64,000 bases of DNA from JAWKOK01 sp963765875. GTDB taxonomy: Bacteria; Chloroflexota; Anaerolineae; Caldilineales; Caldilineaceae. A program made the translations under genes and the position numbers. The notes beneath the pieces are model-generated. The model had not been told where the DNA came from and did not search any database. It saw only the letters and a program-made list of their open reading frames with translations. The DNA lies in the NCBI GenBank assembly GCA_963765875.1, contig CAVXYK010000003.1:186001-250000 (forward strand), written 5' to 3'. Positions 18,611 to 26,452 of this stretch are shown piece by piece. Position 1 is the first letter of the stretch. Every line of letters starts with the position of its first letter.

Positions 18611-19528
18611 ATGAGCGGTAAAGGACAACAGGCAATCGACGTTTTGCTGATTGGCCACGTAACCCGAGACCTAATCGACGAAGCCCCGGACAGCGCATAT
18701 CGCCAAGGCGGAACAGTCAGTTTTGCTGCGGCCGTTGCTCATCAATTGGGGCGTCGGCCAACGGTAATCACCCGTGCAGCGTCGGTTGACGATGTCGCAG
18801 TCATGCCCGCAGAGACTGACATTCTCCTGCTTCCTTCTCAAGAGACAACAACATTTGCCAACGTCTACACCGACCATGGTCGTGTTCAGCACTGCTATGT
18901 GGCAGCGCCTCCAATCAGAGCCGAAGACATCCCCCAGAGTTTTCGGACGCCGCAGGCGGTATTGCTTGGACCGCTCGTCAACGAGATAGGCCCCGATGTA
19001 GCCGAGCTCTTTGCCGACAAGTCGCTCGTAGTCGCCGTTCCGCAAGGATGGATGCGCAGATGGGATGAGACGGGCAGAGTCTATCCCAAACCGTGGGAGA
19101 ATGCAGCAGAGATTTTGCCCTATGTCGACGTTCTCATCCTCTCGCTTGAGGATGTCGATCATGATATGAGCCGGCTGATTCCTGTCTTCAACTTCCTGTC
19201 ACTCGTCGTCGTCACTGAGTATCATGATGGCAGCACAATTCTGCAGAAACAGGATGACGGCAGTATCTTGGAGACCAAGATCGCGCCTCGCCCAGCAGTT
19301 GAACTGGATCCAACCGGCGCCGGCGATACGTTCGCCACGTCATTCATGATTCATCTGCAGGAGACCGGGGACCCTGTTGAAGCCGCTCGTTTTGCCAATG
19401 TGACCGCTTCTTTTAGCGTCGAGGCAAGGGGCACTGGCGGTGCACCGACACGGGAGGTCGTCGACACCTACCTCTCAGAACATCCTTTTGTTCCTGAATT
19501 ACCCCGTAAATGGATCTATTCCGATTGA
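18611..19528 (+). CDS. PfkB-family carbohydrate/nucleoside kinase
   Basis: Ribokinase-fold kinase of about 305 residues. I start at the ATG at 18611 (MSGKGQQAIDVLLIGHVTRD), because the strong promoter lies inside the upstream extension. The glycine-rich N-terminal GGTVSFAAAVAHQLG matches the substrate-side motif. The C-terminal DPTGAGDTFATSFM is PfkB signature 2, with the catalytic Asp and anion hole. No clear ribosome-binding site is visible. The substrate cannot be predicted from sequence. It lies between jag and parA, transcribed alone. Confidence 0.85.
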   Translation: MSGKGQQAIDVLLIGHVTRDLIDEAPDSAYRQGGTVSFAAAVAHQLGRRPTVITRAASVDDVAVMPAETDILLLPSQETTTFANVYTDHGRVQHCYVAAPPIRAEDIPQSFRTPQAVLLGPLVNEIGPDVAELFADKSLVVAVPQGWMRRWDETGRVYPKPWENAAEILPYVDVLILSLEDVDHDMSRLIPVFNFLSLVVVTEYHDGSTILQKQDDGSILETKIAPRPAVELDPTGAGDTFATSFMIHLQETGDPVEAARFANVTASFSVEARGTGGAPTREVVDTYLSEHPFVPELPRKWIYSD

Positions 19529-19680
19529 TCAACATCCTTTTGGATCGAACCGGTTCCACAGGTAGACTACGGGTGCTGAAAATGGTAAGAATCCAAGAAA
19601 CGCCCGGACGTTTTTGAACAAACGATCGCCAACAGCATCAAAACCAGATATCTGAGCAGAGCTGGGATGGAGTCGGGTTA

Positions 19681-20526
19681 ATGACAGCCAAAATCTATGT
19701 ATTTGCCAATCAAAAGGGCGGCGTTGCCAAAACCACGACATCCGTCAATCTAGGCGCCTATGTGGCTGCCAAAGGGCGTCGGGTTCTGATCGTGGATCTC
19801 GATCCGCAAGCGAATGCAACCACAAGCCTCGGCATCAACCCCAGGCAACTGTCCAAGAGCATATACAATATGCTGATTGAGCAATTACCTGTCCAAGATG
19901 CATTGACTTTGACTGATCGATTGGGGCTTGATCTCATACCATCGACAACCGATCTGGCCGGGGCCGAAATCGAGATGGCGCGTGTGATGGCGCGAGAACG
20001 TCTGCTGGCGCGGGCGCTAGAGCCCGTTCTGGAACGCTACGACTACATCTTCATTGATGAGCCGCCCAGCCTTGGGCTGCTGACTATCAATGGACTGACC
20101 GCTGCAACGAACGGCGTCATCATTCCGGTTCAATGCGAATATCTGGCCCTGGAAGGGCTGAGCCTTTTGTTGCAGACAGTGCAACAAGTGCGCGATGTGC
20201 TCAACAGCCGCCTGACCATTGCCGGCGTCGTCCTGACCATGTTTGACGGGCGAACAAATATCAGCCAGCAGGTGGTTCAAGAAGTTCGCAACCACTTCCC
20301 GGAGCAGGTTTTTCAGACGATCATCCCGAGAAATGTACGCCTGAGCGAAGCGCCAAGCCACGGCAAGACGATCTTGGGCTATGCGCCACAGAGTTCCGGC
20401 GCTCTTGCCTATGATGCGTTGTCTGTAGAGTTTCTGGCCCGCGTAGAGGGGAGACCGGTCGAAAGCCCCGTCATTGCATCTGCCGATTCTACCATCGATT
20501 CTGCCGCCAACATGAGGAGTGGGTAA
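19681..20526 (+). CDS. parA: Chromosome partition ATPase ParA (Soj)
   Basis: Deviant Walker ATPase that segregates chromosome origins with ParB. The 281 residues have the deviant Walker A motif NQKGGVAKTTTSVNLG at about residues 10-25, Walker A' IVDLDPQANAT and Walker B IFIDEPPSLGLLT. In most ParA the A' motif reads DxDPQGN; here it is DLDPQANAT, a common bacterial variant. GGAG lies eight bases before the ATG. Its stop is one base before the parB start, so coupling is likely. Confidence 0.95.
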   Translation: MTAKIYVFANQKGGVAKTTTSVNLGAYVAAKGRRVLIVDLDPQANATTSLGINPRQLSKSIYNMLIEQLPVQDALTLTDRLGLDLIPSTTDLAGAEIEMARVMARERLLARALEPVLERYDYIFIDEPPSLGLLTINGLTAATNGVIIPVQCEYLALEGLSLLLQTVQQVRDVLNSRLTIAGVVLTMFDGRTNISQQVVQEVRNHFPEQVFQTIIPRNVRLSEAPSHGKTILGYAPQSSGALAYDALSVEFLARVEGRPVESPVIASADSTIDSAANMRSG

Positions 20527-20527
20527 T

Positions 20528-21466
20528 ATGGATAACAGTGTACCCTCCAGTCGCCGTGGATTAGGGCGAGGACTTGGCGCGCTGATCGTCAACACTGAAA
20601 ATTCTGAGCCAGTATCCTCCAATGCCACGGCTCACGGTGATGCCGATGGCATTCGGATGATTGCGGTTGATCGCATCAGCCCCAACCCACATCAGCCCCG
20701 GTCTTCCTTTGATCCTGCACAGCTTGAAGAGCTTGCTGCGTCGATCAGCGAACATGGAATCATACAGCCATTGATTACAACGGCAGCTGAAACAGCTGGG
20801 CACTACTGGTTGGTGGCCGGTGAACGACGTTGGAGAGCGGCACAGCTGGCAGGGTTGACGGAAGTGCCCGCCATTGTGCGAGAGGCATCATCGCAGCAGC
20901 TAATGGAGTGGGCGCTGGTTGAAAATGTCCAGCGTTCAGACCTGAATCCGTTGGAAGAGGCGACCGCCTACCGCGCATTAATGCACGAATACTCCTTTAC
21001 ACAAGCAGAAGTCGCAGATCGCGTCGGCAAGAGTCGGTCAGCCGTGGCCAATACGATCCGACTTTTGCAGTTGCCCCTGCGCATTCAACAGACCGTCCTC
21101 GACGAGAGCATATCCGCCGGCCATCCGCGTGCGATGCTGGCCCTTTCCGATGACTCCATGATGGAGGCCTGTCTCGCAAAAGTCGTCGAGCAAGATCTCA
21201 GCGTTCGCCAGACTGAAGAACTGGTCAAGCAGATGCAGAGTGCTTCATCAGGAATGGCTGACAAAATGCCAGAACCTCTAGAGGATGCGCTGGCCACTCA
21301 CTACAAATCGCTGGAGGACCAATTTCGTGCCAGCCTCGGCACTCGCGTCAACCTTGCCCACAATCCTGATGGCAGCGGACGCCTGGTGATTCATTTTTTC
21401 AATGACGACGATCTTCAGCATCTCTACGAACGGATGATCGACGAGGCTGTTGATGATGCCCTTTAG
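20528..21466 (+). CDS. parB: Chromosome partition protein ParB (Spo0J)
   Basis: CTP-dependent DNA clamp that loads at parS. I start at the ATG at 20528 (MDNSVPSSRRGLGRGLGALI); AGGAG lies eight bases upstream. The 312 residues contain the CTPase motif GERRWRAA, the box ENVQRSDLNPLEEA, the helix-turn-helix in FTQAEVADRVGKSRSAVANTIRLLQLP and a C-terminal dimer domain (VNLAHNPDGSGRLVIHFF). No consensus parS palindrome was seen in this window. Confidence 0.95.
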   Translation: MDNSVPSSRRGLGRGLGALIVNTENSEPVSSNATAHGDADGIRMIAVDRISPNPHQPRSSFDPAQLEELAASISEHGIIQPLITTAAETAGHYWLVAGERRWRAAQLAGLTEVPAIVREASSQQLMEWALVENVQRSDLNPLEEATAYRALMHEYSFTQAEVADRVGKSRSAVANTIRLLQLPLRIQQTVLDESISAGHPRAMLALSDDSMMEACLAKVVEQDLSVRQTEELVKQMQSASSGMADKMPEPLEDALATHYKSLEDQFRASLGTRVNLAHNPDGSGRLVIHFFNDDDLQHLYERMIDEAVDDAL

Positions 21467-21527
21467 ACGATAGCGATCGTTCAGACCAAACCTTCCCACA
21501 CTTGACACCTGCGCACCCGGCCTAATT

Positions 21528-22631
21528 ATGACAAGTTACGGCTCCTCCACAGTGCCATCCTCGAAGTCGATTGGCTGGGGAATTGTCGGCGCCAGTTCGA
21601 TCGTACACTCCCATACGGCCAATGCGATACGTCGACAATCCTCAACCCAGAGAGCAGAAGGAGCGCGCACAGAGGAAGCCAACGCCCGCTATGATCGTTC
21701 GACTGTCGTGGCCATTTGTAGCGCTGATGGCCTTAGGGCACGCATGTTTTCGGATTCGTTGCAGATACCACATTCCTATTCGCAACTCGACCAGATGCTG
21801 GTTCGGCGCGATATTCAGTGCGTCTATGTCGCCGATCATCCCCGTGATCACGCACGCTCAGTCTTAGCGGCGCTCGATGCAGGCAAGCACGTCCTGTGTG
21901 AAGCGCCCTTGGCACTGGATATGGCCTCAGCAGAGGAGGCCCGCTATAGGGCAGCTCTCCGTGGCCTCCTGTTGGGCATCAATGCCCCCTGGCGTGCCGA
22001 TCCGGCGATTCAACGTCTCCAGCAGTTGATCATAGACCGAGAAATCGGCGATCTCCTTGGCGGCCGTATCGTCAATGCCGGATTGCTGCCACTTGCGCAG
22101 CAGGGTTGGCGACTGTTACCAAACGGCGGCGGTGTGCATTTCGACCGTACCCAGCGAGATCTCGATTTGCTATCCTTCCTGACGGCGAAAGAAGTATACG
22201 AAGTCTACGCCACAAGCTCAAATCAGATACTTGGAACACGCTCAAAACTAGAGGTACCCGAAGATCTTGTTTCAATTGTCACCTTGGACAATGACGGCCC
22301 GATCTTCCAGTTGTATGATTCGTTTCTCACTCCACACGTAGCCAGCTCCGTGGAGGTGTTTGGAAGCAATGGTTGCGCCGTCGCAACAGATTGGTTCAAC
22401 AGCAATGTACCGACATCACTGGAGGTCGCACGGAACAGCCAGTGGCACACAATCAAAACGCCTCACATCGATCCATATGCATCGACCTTCGAAGCGTTCG
22501 CAACTGCAATTCAATCCGGAAGCCGATTGCTTGCAACCGGCGATGACGGTTTATACGCGCTGGACGTCACCCTTGCAGTGCAAGAGTCCTTCGTCAAGCA
22601 TCGTCCAATTTCCCGGCGTCGTCTGGAATAG
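21528..22631 (+). CDS. Gfo/Idh/MocA-like protein lacking the catalytic lysine
   Basis: A 367-residue protein with the Gfo/Idh/MocA fold. The Rossmann start is IGWGIVGASSIV, with a hydrophilic insert in the first 60 residues, then VYVADHPRDHARSVLAALDAGKHVLCEAPLA. The usual EKP motif, which supplies the catalytic lysine, reads EAP. The later D-x-G-x-H-x-x-D motif reads DRTQRDLD, so the catalytic histidine position is Arg. The NAD(P)-binding glycines remain. This suggests a non-catalytic sensor or a changed chemistry; both are inferences. It follows parB by 61 bases and precedes the CarH-like gene. Confidence 0.75.
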   Translation: MTSYGSSTVPSSKSIGWGIVGASSIVHSHTANAIRRQSSTQRAEGARTEEANARYDRSTVVAICSADGLRARMFSDSLQIPHSYSQLDQMLVRRDIQCVYVADHPRDHARSVLAALDAGKHVLCEAPLALDMASAEEARYRAALRGLLLGINAPWRADPAIQRLQQLIIDREIGDLLGGRIVNAGLLPLAQQGWRLLPNGGGVHFDRTQRDLDLLSFLTAKEVYEVYATSSNQILGTRSKLEVPEDLVSIVTLDNDGPIFQLYDSFLTPHVASSVEVFGSNGCAVATDWFNSNVPTSLEVARNSQWHTIKTPHIDPYASTFEAFATAIQSGSRLLATGDDGLYALDVTLAVQESFVKHRPISRRRLE

Positions 22632-22785
22632 GCGAACAGGGCACCGCTTCGACACTTTGCTCCTGACAATAGCAAAATACAGACAAAGTTGATGCTTTGT
22701 ATACGCTATGTTACCATTCACCATCGTTTCTGTATCTGCCGATATCGAACCGATGGATTGATGCCGATGGATTGATGAGGTCAGC

Positions 22786-23826
22786 ATGAGTATAGATGTG
22801 CTGCTTGAGGATCATTCGACAGTACCCCAATACAATATGAAAGCGGTCGTACAGGCGACGAACATCACATCGAGTACGCTACGGGCCTGGGAGCGTCGCT
22901 ACAAGATGTGCACACCGCAACGTTCGGAGAATGGATACCGTCTTTACTCCGAGCAGGATATCGCTGTCATTCGCTGGCTGAAGCGACAAGTGGATGCAGG
23001 AATGGCAATCGGTCAGGCGGTGGCATGGCTCGACCGTATCATCGAGGCAGCCGGTGGGCGAAATCAGTCCGTTTTGCCGGGATCCCACGATGATTCACCG
23101 ACAGTCATCGCAACGACGCATACTTCCCCTGCAGGGCGCGACGAGGTGCGCAGTACCGACACGCTGAAACAAGAGCTGTTCCAGGCATTGACTAACTACC
23201 GTGAAGGTGCTGCCGAAGAGATTCTAGCCGAGGCATTCTCACTATACCCTGCCGAATTGGTGATTGAGCAACTCATCGTCACCGTCCTGGTCGAGGTCGG
23301 ACAAAGCTGGCATGACGACATGCTCAGTACGACCGCCGAGCACTTTGCCAGCAACTATTTGATTCAACGCCTCATTGCGCTTCTTCGCGTCGGAACGGCC
23401 GCCATGACAGGGCCGGCAATCTGGATCGGCGCTGCCCCGGGCGAGTATCATGAAATCGGTGCGCTGTTGCTGACCATTTACTTGCGACGTGCCGGCCATC
23501 ACGTTCACTATTTGGGTCAAGGTCTCATCATCGACGACTTGCTTAATGAGGTCATTCGCCAACGACCTGCCGGGCTCATACTCAGCGCTAGTAACATCGA
23601 AGCAGTTGAGTCACTCCGAACACTCAGTATTCGCATGGCAAACCTGGGGTCTCCTCAGCCGTTTGTCGGCTACGGCGGCAGGATCTTCAATGAACAGCCT
23701 GAATTGAAGAATGAAATCGCCGGCGCATTTTTGGGCACGACGGCTCAAGATGCAGTCAGCCGGCTTGATGCAATCATCCAGGCTTCGACACAAGAACGAA
23801 AATCGAATCTCTATCGACGAGCGTAG
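22786..23826 (+). CDS. CarH/LitR-type B12-dependent photoreceptor repressor
   Basis: A 346-residue transcription factor that should sense light through adenosylcobalamin. An N-terminal MerR-type DNA-binding domain covers residues 17-85 (NMKAVVQATNITSSTLRAWERRY, wing NGYRLYSEQD). A four-helix B12-capping domain contains Trp175-His176 and Glu185-His186, the W(x9)EH signature of CarH photoreceptors. A Rossmann B12 domain carries E220-x-H222-x-x-G in APGEYHEIGALL, the lower-ligand histidine. His176 matches the residue that forms the bis-His adduct in Thermus CarH. All key residues are present, so tetramer binding in the dark and release in light are predicted. GAGG lies five bases before the ATG. 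A polyprenyl-synthase-like gene follows 31 bases later. Confidence 0.9.
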   Translation: MSIDVLLEDHSTVPQYNMKAVVQATNITSSTLRAWERRYKMCTPQRSENGYRLYSEQDIAVIRWLKRQVDAGMAIGQAVAWLDRIIEAAGGRNQSVLPGSHDDSPTVIATTHTSPAGRDEVRSTDTLKQELFQALTNYREGAAEEILAEAFSLYPAELVIEQLIVTVLVEVGQSWHDDMLSTTAEHFASNYLIQRLIALLRVGTAAMTGPAIWIGAAPGEYHEIGALLLTIYLRRAGHHVHYLGQGLIIDDLLNEVIRQRPAGLILSASNIEAVESLRTLSIRMANLGSPQPFVGYGGRIFNEQPELKNEIAGAFLGTTAQDAVSRLDAIIQASTQERKSNLYRRA

Positions 23827-23857
23827 TTGCGCAGCCGCGCATTTGGAGTCTTCCGCA

Positions 23858-24610
23858 GTGAATAACCATAGGCAATCAGAGCCGGTCGCAGAATCGGGCA
23901 CGTCTTTATCGGGCGTATCAAATGACGCAAGTGGCCTTGAGCAGGAACTAGAAGCCGTCTATACAAACTTAACAAGTGCCAGTGATGCGCTTGCATCGCC
24001 GCTTCGGCAATTAGTCCGCTCACAGGTCGATCAGGCTGAGCCCTATGTACGGGCCGCGGTTGTGCTGGCAGCAGGTGTTGGTGAACCGGACACGGACAGC
24101 CTCCGAGTTAGACGTATTCAATTAGCTGCAGCGCTGGAGATGTTGTTCGTTGCGCACAATATTCACGGCCTATTGCTAGACCCACAGGCCCAATCCATGG
24201 ACAAGTCTGTGATGGGAAGCACGATATTGGCCGGAGATTATTGCTTTAGCCATGCAGCGATGCTGGCAGCAGGCACAGACAGCCCTGAAGTTGTCGCCAT
24301 TTTTGCTCAGGCGCTCAAGACAGTGAGCGAAGGCAACCTCCGCCACTTGTTTGGGGAGCGAGGTGGTTATGATGAAAACAACGATCTATTCGTTGCCGGC
24401 GTCGAGGCAGCAACGGTGCTGGCCGGCCTTTCAGAAACAGAAAAAACATCGATCCTCTACTATTGCGCCGGACTGTCGGACCGTTCACAGCCCGCTGATG
24501 ACAGCATGCTATTGTCACTCCCCGTCCACCAGCAGAATCGTTGGCACAGTATGAGCCAGCAATTTCTCCTTTCCACGGAAAAAGGTGCCACTGGGCGGAA
24601 GGGCGAATAG
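23858..24610 (+). CDS. Polyprenyl-synthase-like protein without Asp-rich motifs
   Basis: Starting at the GTG at 23858, with GGAG nine bases upstream, gives 250 residues. The middle resembles trans-isoprenyl diphosphate synthases: AAALEMLFVAHNIHGLLLD aligns with the region before the first Asp-rich motif, and STILAGDYCFSHAAMLAAG with the following GDYLFA block, then TVSEGNLRHLF. But the first DDxxD is replaced by LLLDPQ, the arginine-rich GGKRxRP start is absent, and no second DDxxD is seen. Catalysis is therefore unlikely; a partner or regulatory subunit is possible. It follows the CarH-type gene by 31 bases, probably co-transcribed. Homology is by my own reading and moderate. Confidence 0.6.
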   Translation: MNNHRQSEPVAESGTSLSGVSNDASGLEQELEAVYTNLTSASDALASPLRQLVRSQVDQAEPYVRAAVVLAAGVGEPDTDSLRVRRIQLAAALEMLFVAHNIHGLLLDPQAQSMDKSVMGSTILAGDYCFSHAAMLAAGTDSPEVVAIFAQALKTVSEGNLRHLFGERGGYDENNDLFVAGVEAATVLAGLSETEKTSILYYCAGLSDRSQPADDSMLLSLPVHQQNRWHSMSQQFLLSTEKGATGRKGE

Positions 24611-25001
24611 GTGATCGCGCGAGCGTTTCTGAAATCCTAACGAAATTCATACATTTCTCCAGTTTAATTCAAACATTCCATCACTATACTTGAGTACCGC
24701 TCATCATGGTTTTGTGGCTTATCGCTGCCCCAGGGTCAGCCCATGATTTACGAAGAATGGAATCAATCTGACAAAAAGATTAATGTTCTCTTAATCTTGG
24801 GGGGTAGACAAAGACGCAAATGTATGGTTTACTAATTGTACAAGTTTTGTACAGACACAGTAATTAATGCATAAGTGGTTAGTCGACACGATTTTAGAAA
24901 ATATAGTCGCACTTCGACTCCCTAGCGTTCAATCCGTCATCAAGTCTTCGCTCGCTGTATCGTTTGCACCGGGTGCAGAGCACCGTAGGAGAATGAATAT
25001 C
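24611..25001 (+). other. Regulatory region upstream of the CRP-type gene
   Basis: No gene is seen in about 390 AT-rich bases. They carry the palindrome at 24837-24853 and a candidate promoter. No clear terminator follows the polyprenyl-synthase-like gene, so read-through is possible. Confidence 0.5.
24837..24853 (+). promoter_or_regulatory. TGTACA-type palindrome, candidate CarH operator
   Basis: The sequence TGTACAAGTTTTGTACA is a perfect inverted repeat of TGTACAA / TTGTACA with a 3-base centre. CarH/LitR proteins of other bacteria bind TGTACA-like half sites, so this is a good candidate operator for the CarH-type protein encoded 1 kb upstream. The second half site can serve as a -35 (TTGTAC, 24847-24852), 17 bases from CATAAG (24870-24875), so binding would block transcription of the CRP-type gene. 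The promoter part is a weak match. Confidence 0.6.
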
Positions 25002-25721
25002 ATGTCGTTTCGCACATACGAGGAAAATGCTCAGCAAGGCACGACCGTGACAGCAAATCGGAGTCAGAATAGCGATGTCATGCAAACATTGACAGCTCTG
25101 CGTGATGAAGACCCGGCATTCAGCAAGGTCATTAACGTTGAGCAGGTTAAACGAGGCGCTGTTGTCGCAACTGCCGACGATTTGACCCGTCGAATGTATG
25201 TTTTGACCAGCGGCAGGGTAAATATGGTCTGCACGAATAATGAAGGCAGACGGCTCGTGATTGCCTCGCTCGAACCAGGGGCAGTTTTTGGTGAAGGAGC
25301 CCTAGACAACGGTGGTGATCCTCGAGTCTTTGTTGAGGCCGCAGACCAGTCAGTTGTTTGGGTTATCCCATCGGGTGAAGCCCGCAACCTGACGATGCAG
25401 TATCCGATTTTGGGATGGGGTCTGCTGCAAACGTACGGCCGGCGGCTGATGCAGGTGGAAAACAGCTTGGAGGACGTCGCTTACAAGAAGTTGCCAGAGA
25501 GACTTGCATCGCTTCTGCTTGAATTAAGTGACTACGAAGATGGACTGATACATGGTGTTAGCCACCAGGCCCTGGCAGATCATTTGGGTACCTATCGAGA
25601 AACTGTCAGCGCCATTCTGCGTGATTTCAAGCGCCAAGAACTTGTCGAGCTTGGATATCGTCGAATCAACGTACTTGATTCCGATACCCTGAAAGATGTA
25701 GCGGGTATTTGGGAGTGGTAA
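25002..25721 (+). CDS. CRP/FNR-family transcription regulator
   Basis: A 239-residue protein from the ATG at 25002 (MSFRTYEENAQQG); AGGAG lies ten bases upstream, and an ATG three codons earlier is only one base from it. The N-terminal half is a cNMP-binding beta-roll (RRMYVLTSGRVNMVCTNNEGRRL, then EPGAVFGEGALDNGGDPRVFVEA). The Arg-Ser pair that contacts cAMP in CRP is not apparent. The C-terminal winged helix reads VSHQALADHLGTYRETVSAILRDF, typical of Crp HTH domains. There are no FNR-type cysteines. Placement next to a CarH-type gene recalls the Thermus LitR-LdrP light-response pair. A terminator follows at 25756. Confidence 0.88.
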   Translation: MSFRTYEENAQQGTTVTANRSQNSDVMQTLTALRDEDPAFSKVINVEQVKRGAVVATADDLTRRMYVLTSGRVNMVCTNNEGRRLVIASLEPGAVFGEGALDNGGDPRVFVEAADQSVVWVIPSGEARNLTMQYPILGWGLLQTYGRRLMQVENSLEDVAYKKLPERLASLLLELSDYEDGLIHGVSHQALADHLGTYRETVSAILRDFKRQELVELGYRRINVLDSDTLKDVAGIWEW

Positions 25722-25755
25722 GACCGGTCCCCAGACCGAAGTTCACATTGCCACG

Positions 25756-25794
25756 AAAAGGTGCTTGATTTTTTTGTAGAATCAAGCACCTTTT
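25756..25794 (+). terminator. Terminator after the CRP-type gene
   Basis: Perfect 15-bp stem, AAAAGGTGCTTGATT (25756-25770) and its complement (25780-25794), with a 9-base loop; the distal arm ends in TTTT. Confidence 0.8.
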
Positions 25795-25835
25795 CATTGG
25801 TAGCCTAGCGCGCAGCAATTCGTCTAAAGAGACGG

Positions 25836-25864
25836 TTGACGAACACGCGACTTGTTGTTATACT
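25836..25864 (+). promoter_or_regulatory. Candidate rho promoter
   Basis: TTGACG (25836-25841), 17-base spacer, TATACT (25859-25864), a strong match. It gives a predicted start near 25871, about 580 bases before the rho ATG. Confidence 0.65.
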
Positions 25865-26452
25865 TTCAGCAGAGTGTCCTCGATATTCGAGCCTATGCTA
25901 GCATAGCGGCAAAAAACTGCGTCACCCACTTTGTTACTGCACGTGCTACGATCCCAGATTCTAAATCGTGTGACTGGACATAGTTTCATCATTGGGTTTG
26001 CCTGGGCGTTCGGCGCTAATTGCCTAAAACAGCACAAATCACCATTGATTTTTGTCAATAGATTCCAGGATTAGACTACTACCCGGACTTCGGTAGTTCA
26101 CCAACAATTCGCTTTCGCTCTACACAACTACAGACAGCCAACTCTCAATACAACTTAACTATCTATATTCGGTCGTACGCTCTGTTCCCCGTTTGTGCAG
26201 TCAATTGCCTGTCCAACGGCTGATGCCTCATGAGGCACCCTGGTACAGATCATACTGACCCAAGATCAAATTCAGGTTATTTGTTGTGCTGTTTTCATCG
26301 GCGTAGCTGAAACCACATTCGCTGTTGGTCGTGCTCCCTCCCATTTCCCCAACATGCCGTCTTTTCCGAAGCAACGCTATCGATAGGTTAAACCCAAAAA
26401 TATACTACCATCCAAATAGAACTAGAATACGAGTAGCCAAAGGGCAGTTATA
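25865..26452 (+). other. Long leader upstream of rho
   Basis: About 590 bases with no gene. It is pyrimidine-rich in places and contains the palindrome TGCCTCATGAGGCA near 26222. Rho autoregulates through its leader in some bacteria, so this may be an attenuation region; no specific signal is proven by the sequence. Confidence 0.4.
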
